DNA from: JALZKA01 sp963786495
GTDB lineage: Bacteria > Actinomycetota > Thermoleophilia > Solirubrobacterales > 70-9
Assembly: GCA_963786495.1 (NCBI GenBank)
Contig: CAWAZL010000005.1
Span: 31,831-95,830 of the forward strand
Direction of reading: 5' to 3'
Length of the DNA stretch: 64,000 nt
Positions 35,050 to 49,020 of the stretch are shown here, one piece after another; the stretch's first letter is position 1; each line of letters begins with the position of its first letter. The translations under genes and the position numbers were made by a program. The notes beneath the pieces are model-generated. The model was not told the origin of the DNA, searched no databases, and was given only the letters and a program-made list of their open reading frames with translations.

Positions 35050-35460
35050 CTACTGGCGTTCGCGCCGCTCGCGCCGCTCGGCCCTGTCGTGCTCACGGGC
35101 CGCGTCGTCGCGGTCAGGGTTGTCGTGGCCCCTGCCGCCACCGGTCGACGGCGCGGCTGGCGCCCTGCCCGCTACCGCGGCTGCCGGCTTCGGGGAACTG
35201 CCGCCTGTGAAGCGCTCGTAGATGAAGAGCAGGATCATCGCGCCGATGATGGCGCCGATGATCCCGCCGAGATCGAAGGCGTCCTCGTCGCCGATGTCGA
35301 GGAGTTCAGCGAAGATCAGGAAACCCACGAACGACCCTGCGAGTCCCAGGACCATCGTCATGAGGAGATTCATGCTCTGCTTCCCTGGAAGAAGGGCGCG
35401 CGCGATGAACCCCGCGAGGATGCCGAGGACAATTGCACCGAGTATTTCTGAGAAATCCAT
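35050..35460 (-). CDS. GlsB/YeaQ/YmgE (transglycosylase-associated) family membrane protein
   Basis: The 136-residue protein has three hydrophobic segments (about residues 5-24, 32-53 and 65-83) with glycine zippers, as in the ~85-residue GlsB/YeaQ stress proteins. The hallmarks ILGAIVLGILAGFIARALLPG and GIIGAIIGAMILLFIYERF are clear. A charged, Gly/Arg/Asp-rich tail of ~50 residues is an unusual extension. Family members are induced by stress and have no proven enzyme activity, despite the name. Confidence 0.85.
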   Translation of the reverse strand: MDFSEILGAIVLGILAGFIARALLPGKQSMNLLMTMVLGLAGSFVGFLIFAELLDIGDEDAFDLGGIIGAIIGAMILLFIYERFTGGSSPKPAAAVAGRAPAAPSTGGGRGHDNPDRDDAAREHDRAERRERRERQ

Positions 35461-35534
35461 GGGTGGAACCTACCCTGCCCAAGCGGCGGTAACCCTGGCC
35501 GGTCGGCCAGAAAGCCCATCAGAAAGCCAAAACG

Positions 35535-35560
35535 ACAAAAGCCGCCCCGGAGGGCGGCTT
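35535..35560 (-). terminator. Intrinsic terminator of the rRNA operon
   Basis: On the minus strand GCCGCCC-TCCG-GGGCGGC (7-bp stem, 4-nt loop) is followed by TTTTGTCGTTTT. It starts about 12 bp after the 3' end of 5S rRNA. Confidence 0.88.
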
Positions 35561-35570
35561 AAGTCAAAGA

Positions 35571-35687
35571 ACCGGCGGCGACCTACTCTCCCAGGCCCGC
35601 GAGGGCCAAGTACCATCGGCGCTGAGAGGCTTAACTGCTCTGTTCGGAATGGGAAGAGGTGTTTCCCTCTCGCTATTGCCACCGAAT
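35571..35687 (-). rRNA. rrf: 5S ribosomal RNA
   Basis: On the minus strand the ~117-nt segment begins TTCGGTGGCAATAGCG and contains CCCATTCCGAACAGAG (loop A/helix III region) and GGGAGAGTAGGTCGCCGCC near the 3' end. These are invariant bacterial 5S features. The gene is last in the 16S-23S-5S operon. Confidence 0.95.
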
Positions 35688-35729
35688 TTTGCGAGATCGG
35701 GCGCCGCGAGCGGCGACCCGGCCCCCGAA

Positions 35730-35749
35730 GAGGCTTGAAAACTGCACCA
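35730..35749 (-). other. 3' strand of the pre-23S processing stem
   Basis: The transcript reads TGGTGCAGTTTTCAAGCCTC and is complementary to 38842-38864 on the other side of 23S, with 16 continuous base pairs plus GAGG/CCTC. This is a typical RNase III stalk. Confidence 0.75.
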
Positions 35750-35774
35750 GGACCACAAGTCAGATCAAAAAATC

Positions 35775-38785
<3,011 letters not shown>

Positions 38786-38841
38786 GTGAGCCCGCTCGCG
38801 TCCGAAGACGAGAACGGGATGATCTAACTTTTATTGTGGCC

Positions 38842-38864
38842 TTGGTGCAGTTTTCAAGCTCCTC
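38842..38864 (-). other. 5' strand of the pre-23S processing stem
   Basis: The transcript reads GAGGAGCTTGAAAACTGCAC and onward, complementary to 35730-35749 beyond the 23S 3' end. Confidence 0.75.
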
Positions 38865-38905
38865 CGAGGGCCCGCAAGTGAGGTGTTTCCTCACCCGCGG
38901 TCTCT

Positions 38906-38925
38906 GAGAACTGAGCAGCGTGCGC
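38906..38925 (-). other. 3' strand of the pre-16S processing stem
   Basis: The transcript reads GCGCACGCTGCTCAGTTCTC and is complementary to the leader at 40808-40826, with 12 continuous pairs plus flanking pairs. Confidence 0.7.
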
Positions 38926-39066
38926 GACGCAGCCACCAGGCTCGAAAGCCCGGCCGCCATCGACGATCCAGGTTCGGTCGACGTTCTAAGAGACCGACGC
39001 GCGAGACGCGCCGGCGCTCCCTGGGCACTGATCGGTCACCTTGGACCGGGCCCTAGAGCTCCCTAG

Positions 39067-40614
<1,548 letters not shown>

Positions 40615-40807
40615 AAATCAACTGAGGATGTTTATGCGCCGGCCGGGGCAGTTGAACCCGGTGGCCAGCTTCCTCTTTCACTTTGAGCCTGTCATACATC
40701 TCGCGGCCTTCCATACACAGGAAGACCCGTATGACGGGTTTCTGATTCAGTCTGCCCATGCATGATGGGCAGGTCGAACCTGGACACAACAGGATTTGGG
40801 ATCCTGT

Positions 40808-40826
40808 TGCGCGCTGCTCAGTTTTC
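40808..40826 (-). other. 5' strand of the pre-16S processing stem in the rRNA leader
   Basis: The transcript reads GAAAACTGAGCAGCGCGCA and is complementary to 38906-38925. The ~270-nt leader from the promoter to 16S also contains the hairpin CTGCCCAT-GCATG-ATGGGCAG at 40752-40772. No gene is present in 40615-40957. Confidence 0.7.
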
Positions 40827-40891
40827 AAACACCGCTCACCGCACGCGCAGGTTCTCTGCACGAACGGCGGACCGCTCGAAAGCGGCTGCGG

Positions 40892-40920
40892 AGTATAGCG
40901 CTGCTCTGATCGTTATTCAA
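40892..40920 (-). promoter_or_regulatory. rRNA operon promoter
   Basis: On the minus strand TTGAAT (40920-40915) and TATACT (40897-40892) are separated by 17 bp. This is a strong sigma-70-type promoter lying just after the tyrS stop, and transcription should start near 40885. Confidence 0.82.
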
Positions 40921-40957
40921 GGCCGGCGACCGCACGGCCCGTGCGTGGCTCCCAGCC

Positions 40958-42139
40958 TCAGATCAGGCGCGCGAAGCGGCGCTTTCCGAGCTGGATGACG
41001 CGCCGGCGCAGGTCGTCGGCAGGCACGTCCAGGACGTCGGGCGCCAGGGCCTCTCCCTCCACCTTCACGCCGCCCTGGGCGATCAGGCGCCGCCCCTCGC
41101 TCGAGGAGACGCCGAACGCCCGCGCCAGCAGTGCCGGCAGGTGCACCGGGTCGTCGGGGCCGAGCTCGACCTCGGGGATGTCGTCGGGCACCTCGCCGTG
41201 CTTGTGCACGGAGTCAAAGCGCGCCTCGGCCGCAGCCGCGGCCTCGTCGGAGTGAAAGCGCGCCACCAGCTCGCGCGCCATCGCACGCTTTGCCTCGTTC
41301 GGATGCGCCTCTTTATCTAGTTCGCGCCCCAGGAGCAGCAGGTAGTACTCGGCCATAACGTCGTCGGGGACGCTCATCAGCTTCCCGAACATGTCCGCCG
41401 GCCCGTCGGTGACTCCTACGTAGTTGTCGTATGACTTCGACATCTTCCGCACGCCATAGGTCCCCACGAGGATCGGCATGGTCAGGATCGACTGCGGCGA
41501 CTGGCCGAACGCGATCTGCACGTCGCGGCCGAACAGGAGGTTGAACCTCTGGTCTGAGCCCCCCATCTCGATATCGGCCTCGACCGCCACCGAGTCGTAG
41601 CCTTGGAGCACGGGATACAGAAGCTCGAGCGTCGAGATCCCCTCCTGGGCTTCCATCCGCTTTTGGAAGTCGTCGCGTTCGAGCAGCCGGGCAACGGTGA
41701 ACCTGCGGACGATGTCGAAGAACTGGCCGCTCGGCATCTCGAGCCACTCGGAGTTGTGGCGTACCTCCGTGCGCTCGCGGTCGAGCACCTTGAACGCCTG
41801 CTCCTGGTAGGTGAGTGCGTTGGCCTCGATCTGCGCGGGGCTCAGCTCGGGCCGGATGTCGGAGCGCCCCGACGGGTCCCCCACCCGCGCCGTGTAATCG
41901 CCGACGATCAGGACGACCGTGTGGCCGAGGTCCTGAAAGGTGCGGAGTTTCTGCAAGACGACTGTGTGGCCCAGGTGGATATCGGGCGAGGTCGGGTCCA
42001 TCCCGAACTTGACGCGGAGCTCCTTGCCGCTCGCGAGCTGCTCCTCCAGGCGTCCCGCAGGCAGCGCGTCGACCGCGCCGCGAAGCACGCGCGCGAGCGC
42101 TTCCTCCCCTTCAGAACCGGCTTCTCCCATGGCTGCCAA
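40958..42139 (-). CDS. tyrS: Tyrosyl-tRNA synthetase
   Basis: TyrRS charges tRNA-Tyr. The 393-residue class I synthetase has a HIGH-like HLGH in DPTSPDIHLGHTVVL and a KMSKS motif in VRKMSKSYDNYVG. A C-terminal S4 domain (SSEGRRLIAQGGVKVEGEAL) ends the protein. The MGGSDQRFNLLFGRD block is typical of the TyrZ/TyrS2 subclass. The start may be at 42139 or an ATG three codons later. It is divergent from the penicillin-binding protein gene, with only 18 bp between, and lies directly upstream of the rRNA promoter. Confidence 0.95.
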   Translation of the reverse strand: MAAMGEAGSEGEEALARVLRGAVDALPAGRLEEQLASGKELRVKFGMDPTSPDIHLGHTVVLQKLRTFQDLGHTVVLIVGDYTARVGDPSGRSDIRPELSPAQIEANALTYQEQAFKVLDRERTEVRHNSEWLEMPSGQFFDIVRRFTVARLLERDDFQKRMEAQEGISTLELLYPVLQGYDSVAVEADIEMGGSDQRFNLLFGRDVQIAFGQSPQSILTMPILVGTYGVRKMSKSYDNYVGVTDGPADMFGKLMSVPDDVMAEYYLLLLGRELDKEAHPNEAKRAMARELVARFHSDEAAAAAEARFDSVHKHGEVPDDIPEVELGPDDPVHLPALLARAFGVSSSEGRRLIAQGGVKVEGEALAPDVLDVPADDLRRRVIQLGKRRFARLI

Positions 42140-42157
42140 TGCTACTTTCGATAGTCG

Positions 42158-44499
42158 ATGGGCTTAAACGACCGACGCAAGGAGCGCGCCCAGGCGCGCC
42201 TCGAGCGCCGCGCATCAAGGGGACCTTCCGCACGCGAGCGGGCCATGGACCGCATGCGTGAGCGCAACGGCGAGCCGCCTGTACGGGACGTTTCTTCGAA
42301 CGGCGACGAGACGGCAACGGCAGGAACGGCGACGAGCCGCGCCGCCGCCTGCGCGTGCTCCCCGGCGGACGGGGCGGCAACGGCAACGACGGCGGCGATG
42401 GGGACAACGGTGGCAACGGCGGCAACGGCGCCGAGGAGGGGCGCAGCAAGCCGCGCCTGAAAAAGATCCGCGCCGCTCTCGTCTTCATGGGCCTTGCCTT
42501 CCTCGCGCTCGTCAGCTGGATCTTCGGGATCATGACGGCGGTGGCGGGCGACCTTCCGGCACTCGAGAACCGCGCCCAGTTCGAGCGCGCCGAGAACTCG
42601 ATCATCACGGACCGCACCGGCACGCGTTTGGCGACCCTCACCAACAACGAGGGGCGCGTGCTGGTCGAGTCCGACGAGATCGCTCCCGTTATGAAAGAGG
42701 CCGTCGTCGCGATCGAGGACCGCCGCTTCTACGAGCACCGCGGCGTCGACTACCAGGGCATCGCCCGCGCGCTTTACCAGGACATCCTCGCCGGCTCGGC
42801 CGAGCAGGGCGCCTCCACCATCACCCAGCAGTTCGTCAAGAACGCGCTTGCCGCGCAGGACGACCGCACCGTCTTCCAGAAGCTCCGCGAGGCGGCGCTC
42901 GCCTACCAGCTCGAGCGCCATTGGACGAAGGACAAGATCATCACCGAGTACCTCAACTCGATCTACTTCGGCGAAGGCGCCTACGGCATCGAGGCCGCCG
43001 CCAAGACGTACTTCGGCTCCGCCCACGAGGGCTGTGGCGAGGAGGGACAGCCCACCTGCGCCTCCGAGCTCTTCCCATGGGAGGCCGCACTCCTCGCCGG
43101 GATCATCGCCTCGCCCGACGTCTACTCGCCTCCGCGCCTCGTTTCCAAGGACCCTGAGGAGAGGGACGAAGAGAACGCCGCTGCGATCGAGAGGCGCAAC
43201 ATCGTCCTTGCGAGCATGCGCGACGTGGGCTACATCACCGAGGATGAGTACGCCGACTACTCGACCCGTCAGCTCCCAACCCCAACGGCGATTGAGCCGC
43301 CGACCGACGACTCCATCGCCCCCTACTTCACCTCCTGGCTTCGCCAGCAGCTCGTCGACAAGTACGGCGCCGGTGAGGCGTTCGGTGGCGGCCTGACCGT
43401 CAAGTCAACCCTGGACCTCGAGCTCCAGCAGCAGGTGGAGTCCATCGTGTCCTCCCGCGTCGACGGCGTGGGCCTCGACTCGTCGGTCGTCGTCCTCGAC
43501 AACGAGACGGCCGGCGTTCTGGCGATGATCGGCGGCGACGACTACGCCAAGGAACCCTTCAACCTCGCCACGAACGGCCTGCGCCAGCCCGGCTCGTCCT
43601 TCAAGCCCTTCACCCTCGTCACCGGCCTGGAAGAGGGGCATTCGACGGACGAGATCTTCAACTCGACGCAGATCGACATCCCCTTCAAGGTGAAGATCCA
43701 GCAGAAGGACGGCTCGACCAAGACACTTCCCGACCTCTTCGAGGTGAACAACTACGCCGACACCTATCGCGGGCCCGATCACGCTCTTCACCGGCACGAC
43801 CTTCTCCGACAACTCCGTCTACTCGCAGCTGGGCACCGCGGTCGGGCTCGAAGACATCGCGGACACCGCAGAGGACCTTGGCATCCGCACCGACCTCGGC
43901 GACGCCGAGAGGGGCACTCGAGTTCTCGCTGAAGGGCGCCGACTTATCCGGCTATCCGCCGTCGATGATCCTGGGTTCGCAGGTCGTCACGCCGCTCGAG
44001 ATGGCGCACGCCTACAACACGATCGAGGAGGACGGCGACCGCGTCTCCGGCACCATGGCCTCATCGAAGGGCGGGCCAGTCGCGATCGCGAGGCGTCTTC
44101 GACGGCGATCCGTCGAGCGGAGGACAGCGAAGCCGTCGAGGACAAGGACGGCAACAGCGGCATAAACGAGTCGACCCGCGACCAGGTCATCTCCCCCGAG
44201 ACCGCCTACACCGCGGTCACCACGCTTACGAGCGTCGTCACCTCGGGTACCGGCAAGCGCGCGCATCACCGGCGAGCCGACCTGGGGCAAGACCGGCACC
44301 ACGGACGACAACGGCGACGCCTGGTTCTGCGGCGCCACCCCTGACATCACCACCTGCGTCTGGGTGGGCCACGCCGACTCGCGCGAGCCCGATGCTCACC
44401 GAGTTCGGCGGCGCGCCAGTTGACGGCGGAACCATCCCCGCCCTGATCTTCGCCGACGTCGTGAACGCCTATCTCTCGATTTACGAGGAGGAGGCCTGA
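42158..44499 (+). CDS. Class A penicillin-binding protein (transglycosylase/transpeptidase), frameshifted
   Basis: This bifunctional enzyme polymerises and cross-links peptidoglycan. A basic, then Gly/Asn-rich cytoplasmic N-terminus leads into one TM helix (AALVFMGLAFLALVSWIFGI). The glycosyltransferase domain shows VAIEDRRFYEHRGVDYQGI, QGASTITQQFVKN and LNSIYFGEGAYGIEAAAKTYFG. The transpeptidase Ser is in QPGSSFKPF, and the KTG motif in WGKTGTTDDNGDAWF lies in a late frame segment. Breaks occur near 42310, 43775, 43915, 44085, 44265 and 44395. The frame stops at 44497-44499 after YLSIYEEEA. A Pro/Glu-rich tail (PTAPVVPETAAP, then PEEEVVPEEE in another frame) suggests the real gene continues to about 44690. 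Confidence 0.87.
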
Positions 44500-44696
44500 G
44501 ACCCGCCACCGACCGCGCCGGTTGTCCCGGAGACGGCGGCCCCGACGAGACCGTCGCCGCCGCCGAGCCCGTCGAGCCCGGCGGCCGGTCGTTCCCGAGG
44601 AAGAGGTCGTGCCGGAGGAAGAGTGCCGACGGACGGCGCGCGTAGCCCCGGAGCGCCGCCGCGCGCCGGCGCGGCTCAGACCGCCCGCGGGCAGAC

Positions 44697-45307
44697 TTAT
44701 CCCGGCTGCGGTAGCTTCGCAGGGATCGGGCGCGAGAGGTAGCGGCTTCCCACCTCGCAGAAGCGCCACTCGAGCTCCATCGCCTTCGTGATGCCGATCC
44801 GCGGCGCGACGCCGGCGACCTCGGCGTCCCAGTCCTCCGCGCGGTGCGCGGAGCTCGAAGGGCTTCGCGGTCGAGCTTCGCGGTGTTGAGCTCAAGTCCG
44901 AAGCCCAGCGCTTGCGTCAGAGCGCCCGGGCCCGAGCACAGGAGTCGCTCGGCCTCAAGGCCGCGGCGGCTTGCGCATCTCGTCGAGCCCCCACCGCGGC
45001 TCGAGCGCGCGGATCAGCACAGCCGCCGCCTCGCCCTCGGGCTCGGCCACCGCGTTCAGCAGGCTGTGGACGCCGTAGGAGAGATAGACGTAGGCGTGCC
45101 CGGGCGGCCCGTAAGAGCGGCGCCGTCCGGTCGGTCAGCCCGACGTATGCGTGGCATGCCGGCTCGGAGACGTGGTAGGCCTCGGTCTCAGTGATGATCC
45201 CGCCGACGCCGTCGACCGTAGCGAGCAGCCGACCAGGTCGCGAGCGACCTCGACCACGGGCCGGTCGTAGAAGTCGACCCCGAGCTCGGCGCTCCCGGTT
45301 CCGTCAC
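44697..45307 (-). CDS. DNA-3-methyladenine glycosylase (Mpg/AAG family), frameshifted
   Basis: This base-excision enzyme removes alkylated purines. Assembled across frames it reads ELGVDFYDRPVVEVARDLVG, then GGIITETEAYHVSEPACHAY, YVYLSYGVHSLLNAVAEPEG, AAAVLIRALEPRWGLDEMR, LLCSGPGALTQALGFGLELN and RIGITKAMELEWRF. This is the complete Mpg domain order with the catalytic Glu in ETEAY. The start GTG at 45307 overlaps the argH stop (GTGA). At least four breaks lie between 44.83 and 45.29 kb. The end is the TAA at 44697-44699. Confidence 0.85.
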
Positions 45308-46683
45308 TCGCCCGAAGGCTCGGCCAGCGCCATGCGCGCCGCTGCGATCTGCTCGGCCACGCGTCGCCGAGGCCGTCCCGCCGGCCGAAACCTTCGACTC
45401 CAGCCACGCGTCGCCTTTGAGCACCTCGTAGTACTCGTCGTCGAGGAGCTTCGACTCGGCCGAGATCTCCTCGCGCGTCAGTTCGGATAGCGAGCGGCCG
45501 GACTCGACCGCCTTGCGAACGAGGCCGCCAATCACGCCATGCGCCTCGCGGAACGGCATCCCGCGGCGCACCAGAAGGTCGGCGATGTCTGTGGCCGCGA
45601 GCATCTCGTCGGACGGCCGCGGCTGCCAGGCGCTCCCGGTTGAACGTCATGCCGCTGAGCATCCGCTCCGCAGCCTCCAGGCACGTCTCGATCGTGTCCA
45701 CCGCGTCGAAGAGCGCCTCCTTGTCCTCTTGGAGGTCCTTGGCATACGCAAGCGGCAGCGCGTGGAGCACGCCGATCAGCGTCGAGAACGACGCTGCGAC
45801 CCGCGGCGCCTTGCCGCGCAGAAGCTCAGCCGCATCGGGGTTCTTCTTCTGCGGCATGATCGAAGAGCCGGAGGCGAAGTCGTCCGCGGGCTCGCAGAAG
45901 CCGAACTCCTGGCTCGACCAGATCACGAGCTCAGAGCCGAGGCGCGAGAGGTGCGTGGCGCAGATCGCCGCGGCGCTCAGGTAGTCGAGGGCCGCGTCGC
46001 GGTTGGAGACAGCGTCTATCGAGTTCGGTGCGACGCGATGTGAAGCCGAGATCCTCGGCCGTCCCGTCCCGGTCCAGGTCCCAGTTGAGCCCGGCCAGGG
46101 CCCCGGAGCCGAGGGGCATCTCGGCGAGCACCCCCTCGCGTGCGGCCTCGAAGCGCCGCGCGTCGCGCCGAAGCATCCAGAAGTAGGCCAGGAGGTGATG
46201 CGCCAGATAGACGGGTTGGGCCCGTTGGAGGTGCGTGTACCCCGGCATCGGCCAATCCGCATGGCGCTCAGCCACCCCCACGAGCGTCGCCATCAGTGCG
46301 CCTATCCGCTCGACTGCCCGCTCGGCGTGGAGCGAGACGAAGAGCGCAAGGTCGGTCGCGACCTGGTCATTACGAGAACGGCCGGTGTGGAGCTTTCCCC
46401 CGAGCGGCCCGATGATCTCGGTCAGCCGTCGCTCGACTGCCATGTGGATGTCCTCGTCGTGCTCTTTGAAGTCGAACGTCTCAGTCGAGAGTTCATCGCT
46501 CACCTGCTCGAGGCCGCGGACCATCTCGTCCAACTCGGCGTCGGTGAGCACTCCCGCGCGACTCAGCGCACGGGCATGCGCCATCGAGCCCGTGATGTCG
46601 TGCGGCCAAAGGCGCTGGTCGAAGCCGACGGAAGTATTGATCCGCTTGAACAGCGGGTCCTGAGGTTGGTCGATGCGCCCCAT
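45304..46683 (-). CDS. argH: Argininosuccinate lyase, frameshifted
   Basis: ArgH cleaves argininosuccinate to arginine and fumarate. The N-terminal 220 residues are continuous, from INTSVGFDQRLWPHDITGSM and KLHTGRSRNDQVATDLALF to GYTHLQRAQPV. The frame changes near 46025, and the catalytic-serine loop GSSIMPQKKNPDAAELLRGK follows. It changes again near 45625 (TDIADLLVRRGMPFREAHGV) and near 45375, ending MALAEPSGE. About 455 residues when joined. It is expected to be functional, so sequence errors are likely. The stop overlaps the mpg start, and no other arg gene is in the window. Confidence 0.9.
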
Positions 46684-46705
46684 GGCGCCAGTCTAGGTGG
46701 AGCGC

Positions 46706-47263
46706 CTATGAGTCCTGCGCCCTCGGCCGGTACCTCAACGCCACCGCTCGCGAGCCGACCTCCAGCCTGTCCACGAGCTCCAAGTCGAGCGGCTTCTCCA
46801 GCCCCGCCAACAACGCCGGCCCATGGCCCACTATGCGCGGATGCACGACGAACTCGTACTCGTCGATCAATCCCAGGTCTGCCAAGGCCAGCGGGAGCTT
46901 CATGCCTCCCGTCAATATCCCCTTGCCCGGCATTTGCTTCAGCTCTCGAACCGCCTCCCCCAGGTCGCCGCGCACAAGCTCCGCGTTCCAGTCGACCTGG
47001 TCCAGGGTGCTCGACACGACGTACTTCTTCGCCGCGTCGATCGTTCTGCCGAAGGGCAGCATCCAGTCCGGCCTGTCTGCCGGTTGTCCCTGCGGGCGCC
47101 AGGCTGATTCCATCATCTGGTACGTCACCCGGCCGAACAGGAGCGCGTCCACCCGGTCGAGGGTGTTCGTCGAGTGACGGTGTGTGTCTTCGTCTGGAGT
47201 TGCCGAACGGTGATCGCAGCACCCGTCCAAGGTGACGTTGATGGAGTAGAGGATGGGTCGCAT
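46706..47263 (-). CDS. Dihydrofolate reductase-like (RibD C-terminal domain) protein
   Basis: The 185-residue protein is of the RibD C-terminal/DHFR superfamily (YyaP/YwjB-like). Visible features are MRPILYSINVTLDGCCDHR, the nucleotide-binding LLFGRVTYQMMESAW, KKYVVSSTLD and KGILTGGMKLPLALADLGLIDEYEF. Most such stand-alone proteins are uncharacterised NADPH-dependent reductases. The ATG at 47263 is directly preceded by the HD gene stop (47266), so the two form an operon. Confidence 0.85.
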   Translation of the reverse strand: MRPILYSINVTLDGCCDHRSATPDEDTHRHSTNTLDRVDALLFGRVTYQMMESAWRPQGQPADRPDWMLPFGRTIDAAKKYVVSSTLDQVDWNAELVRGDLGEAVRELKQMPGKGILTGGMKLPLALADLGLIDEYEFVVHPRIVGHGPALLAGLEKPLDLELVDRLEVGSRAVALRYRPRAQDS

Positions 47264-47265
47264 GC

Positions 47266-47835
47266 TCAGCGGTTGAAGATCTTGAGGGTCTTCAGCGGTC
47301 GCGTGCGCAGGTTCGGCCAGACGACGTGCACGAGCCCGCCGTAGAAGCCTTCGCGCGAGACCTCGTTGAAGACGCTCTTGATCTGGACTCGGCTGAGGCC
47401 TCCCCGCGCAATCCCGCCTGAGACCTCGATGCGGTCGGCAAGGCGGAGGACCTCGACCTCGGCGCCCTGCTCCCATTGCGCGCGCACCGCGTGATGCCGC
47501 GCGCACGCCTCAGCGCACAGGTCGGCGCGGCGCTCGTCCCATCCGTGCTCGAGGCCGAGCTTGCGGGCGAACTCGCCGCCCTCATCTGTGTAGACGCCGC
47601 CCTCTGAGACCTTGTCGTAGAGGCCGATGTCGTGGAGGATCGCCGCGCACAGCATCACCTCGCGGTCGAGGTCGGCGTTGTGCTTCTCGGCTAGGAGCTC
47701 ACACAGGAGGAAGCAGCGCAGCGTGTGGCGTTCCATTACGCCGTCGACCTCGCGGGTGGCGTCTCGAAGCGCCGCGAGACTCGCGATCTCGGCCGGCGTC
47801 TTAACCAGCGCCTCTGCCTGGAGCGAGTCGCTCAT
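47266..47835 (-). CDS. HD domain protein
   Basis: The 189-residue protein has a split HD motif: RHTLRCFLLCELLAEKH, then LCAAILHDIGLYDKV with the HD pair, and ACARHHAVRAQW for the third site. This HD arrangement is found in small metal-dependent phosphohydrolases, whose natural substrates are mostly nucleotides. It overlaps the aminotransferase gene by 4 bp at its start. Confidence 0.82.
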   Translation of the reverse strand: MSDSLQAEALVKTPAEIASLAALRDATREVDGVMERHTLRCFLLCELLAEKHNADLDREVMLCAAILHDIGLYDKVSEGGVYTDEGGEFARKLGLEHGWDERRADLCAEACARHHAVRAQWEQGAEVEVLRLADRIEVSGGIARGGLSRVQIKSVFNEVSREGFYGGLVHVVWPNLRTRPLKTLKIFNR

Positions 47836-49007
47836 GTCCAGTCACTCGCGCCGAGAGCTTCGGCCAGCGCCTCACACACCGTGTCGATCTGATCGTCCGT
47901 CATTGCAGGGAAGAATGGCAACGCGAGAGACCTCTCCGCGACATCTTCGGCGACAGGGAACTCTCCGCCCGCAAAGCCGAAGCGCTCGCGGTAGTGCGGC
48001 ATCAGGTGGATGCACGGCAGGTAGGCCTTCGACGCGACGCCGCGCTGGGCGAGGTCGGCGATCACGGCCTCACGGTCGTGGCCCTTCGGCACCCGCACCG
48101 TGTAGACGAACCAACTGCGCCGCTCGGAGCCGCGGTCGGCGCACGGGAGGACGAAGCCGTCCGCGTCGCCTTCGCCGGCTGGAGCGCCGCCGGCAGCGGT
48201 CAAGCGCTCGGTATAGGCGGCGGCGACGCGCGAGCGCGCTGCGAGCAGCGCATCCGCCTTCTCGACCTGCGCGATGCCCAGGGCAGCCTGGAAGTCGGTC
48301 ATGCGGTAGTTGAAACCCAGGCGGTCATGGTCGAGCCAGTCCATGTCGATCGCGCGACCCTGGTTGCGAGCCGAGCGAAGCTCCGCCGCCTCGTCGGAGG
48401 AGCGCGGGACGATCATGCCCCCCTCCCCCGTCGTCAACTGCTTGTTGGCGTAAAAAGCAAACGTGGTCAGATGGCCGCGAGCGCCGAGTTTCACGCCGTC
48501 GCCGTCCACCCCGCCGGGCGCCTCGCAGGCGTCCTCGAGGACGCCGAGGCCGTTCTCGTCTGCGAGCGCGCACAGCTCCGGCAGCGCGGCGGGGTAGCCG
48601 AAGATGTCGACCGGAAGAAAACCCGCCGTGTTCTCCCCCACCGCGTCCGCTGCCGCGTTGAAGTCGAGGTTCAGCGTCACCGGGTCGATGTCGCAAAAGA
48701 CCGGCTTCGCGTTCTCGTACAGAAGGCAGTTGGCGGATGCGACGAACGAGAACGGTGACGTGACGACCTCATCGCCCTCGCCCCAGCCGAGCTGGCGCAC
48801 GCCCAGATGTAGAGCCGCGGTGCCGGACGAAACCGCCACCGCATCGTCCACTCCCAGCCACGCGGCAAACTCGCTCTCGAAGCGCTCAAGCACGGGCCCC
48901 AGTGACAGGCGCCCCGAGCGGAGCACCTCGAGCACCAGCTCCTCTTCGCGCTCGCCGATCTCGGGCTTTGCGAGCGGGATGTCTTGGGGCGCTGTCAAGG
49001 CGCCCAC
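47832..49007 (-). CDS. DegT/DnrJ/EryC1/StrS family sugar aminotransferase
   Basis: The 391-residue PLP enzyme is of the type that aminates keto-sugar nucleotides. The PLP lysine is in FAFYANKQLTTGEGGM. The residue pattern SSGTAALHLGVRQL, SPFSFVASANCLLYENAKPVF, DACEAPGG and NYRMTDFQAALGIAQ is diagnostic. No other sugar nucleotide or glycosyltransferase genes are nearby, so its pathway is unclear. It is the first gene of a minus-strand operon with the HD and DHFR-like genes. Confidence 0.9.
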   Translation of the reverse strand: MGALTAPQDIPLAKPEIGEREEELVLEVLRSGRLSLGPVLERFESEFAAWLGVDDAVAVSSGTAALHLGVRQLGWGEGDEVVTSPFSFVASANCLLYENAKPVFCDIDPVTLNLDFNAAADAVGENTAGFLPVDIFGYPAALPELCALADENGLGVLEDACEAPGGVDGDGVKLGARGHLTTFAFYANKQLTTGEGGMIVPRSSDEAAELRSARNQGRAIDMDWLDHDRLGFNYRMTDFQAALGIAQVEKADALLAARSRVAAAYTERLTAAGGAPAGEGDADGFVLPCADRGSERRSWFVYTVRVPKGHDREAVIADLAQRGVASKAYLPCIHLMPHYRERFGFAGGEFPVAEDVAERSLALPFFPAMTDDQIDTVCEALAEALGASDWT

Positions 49008-49020
49008 TGTACGTCCTCGG

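Larger units (their letters stand above)
38786..39066 (-). other. 16S-23S internal transcribed spacer without tRNA
   Basis: The ~280-bp spacer contains no tRNA-like sequence on the minus strand. It holds the 3' strand of the pre-16S stem (38906-38925) and the 5' strand of the pre-23S stem (38842-38864). Confidence 0.8.

Noticed and set aside
46003..47235. 410-residue plus-strand frame opposite argH and the DHFR-like gene
   Set aside because: Antisense shadow; the minus strand carries clear ArgH and RibD-like motifs.
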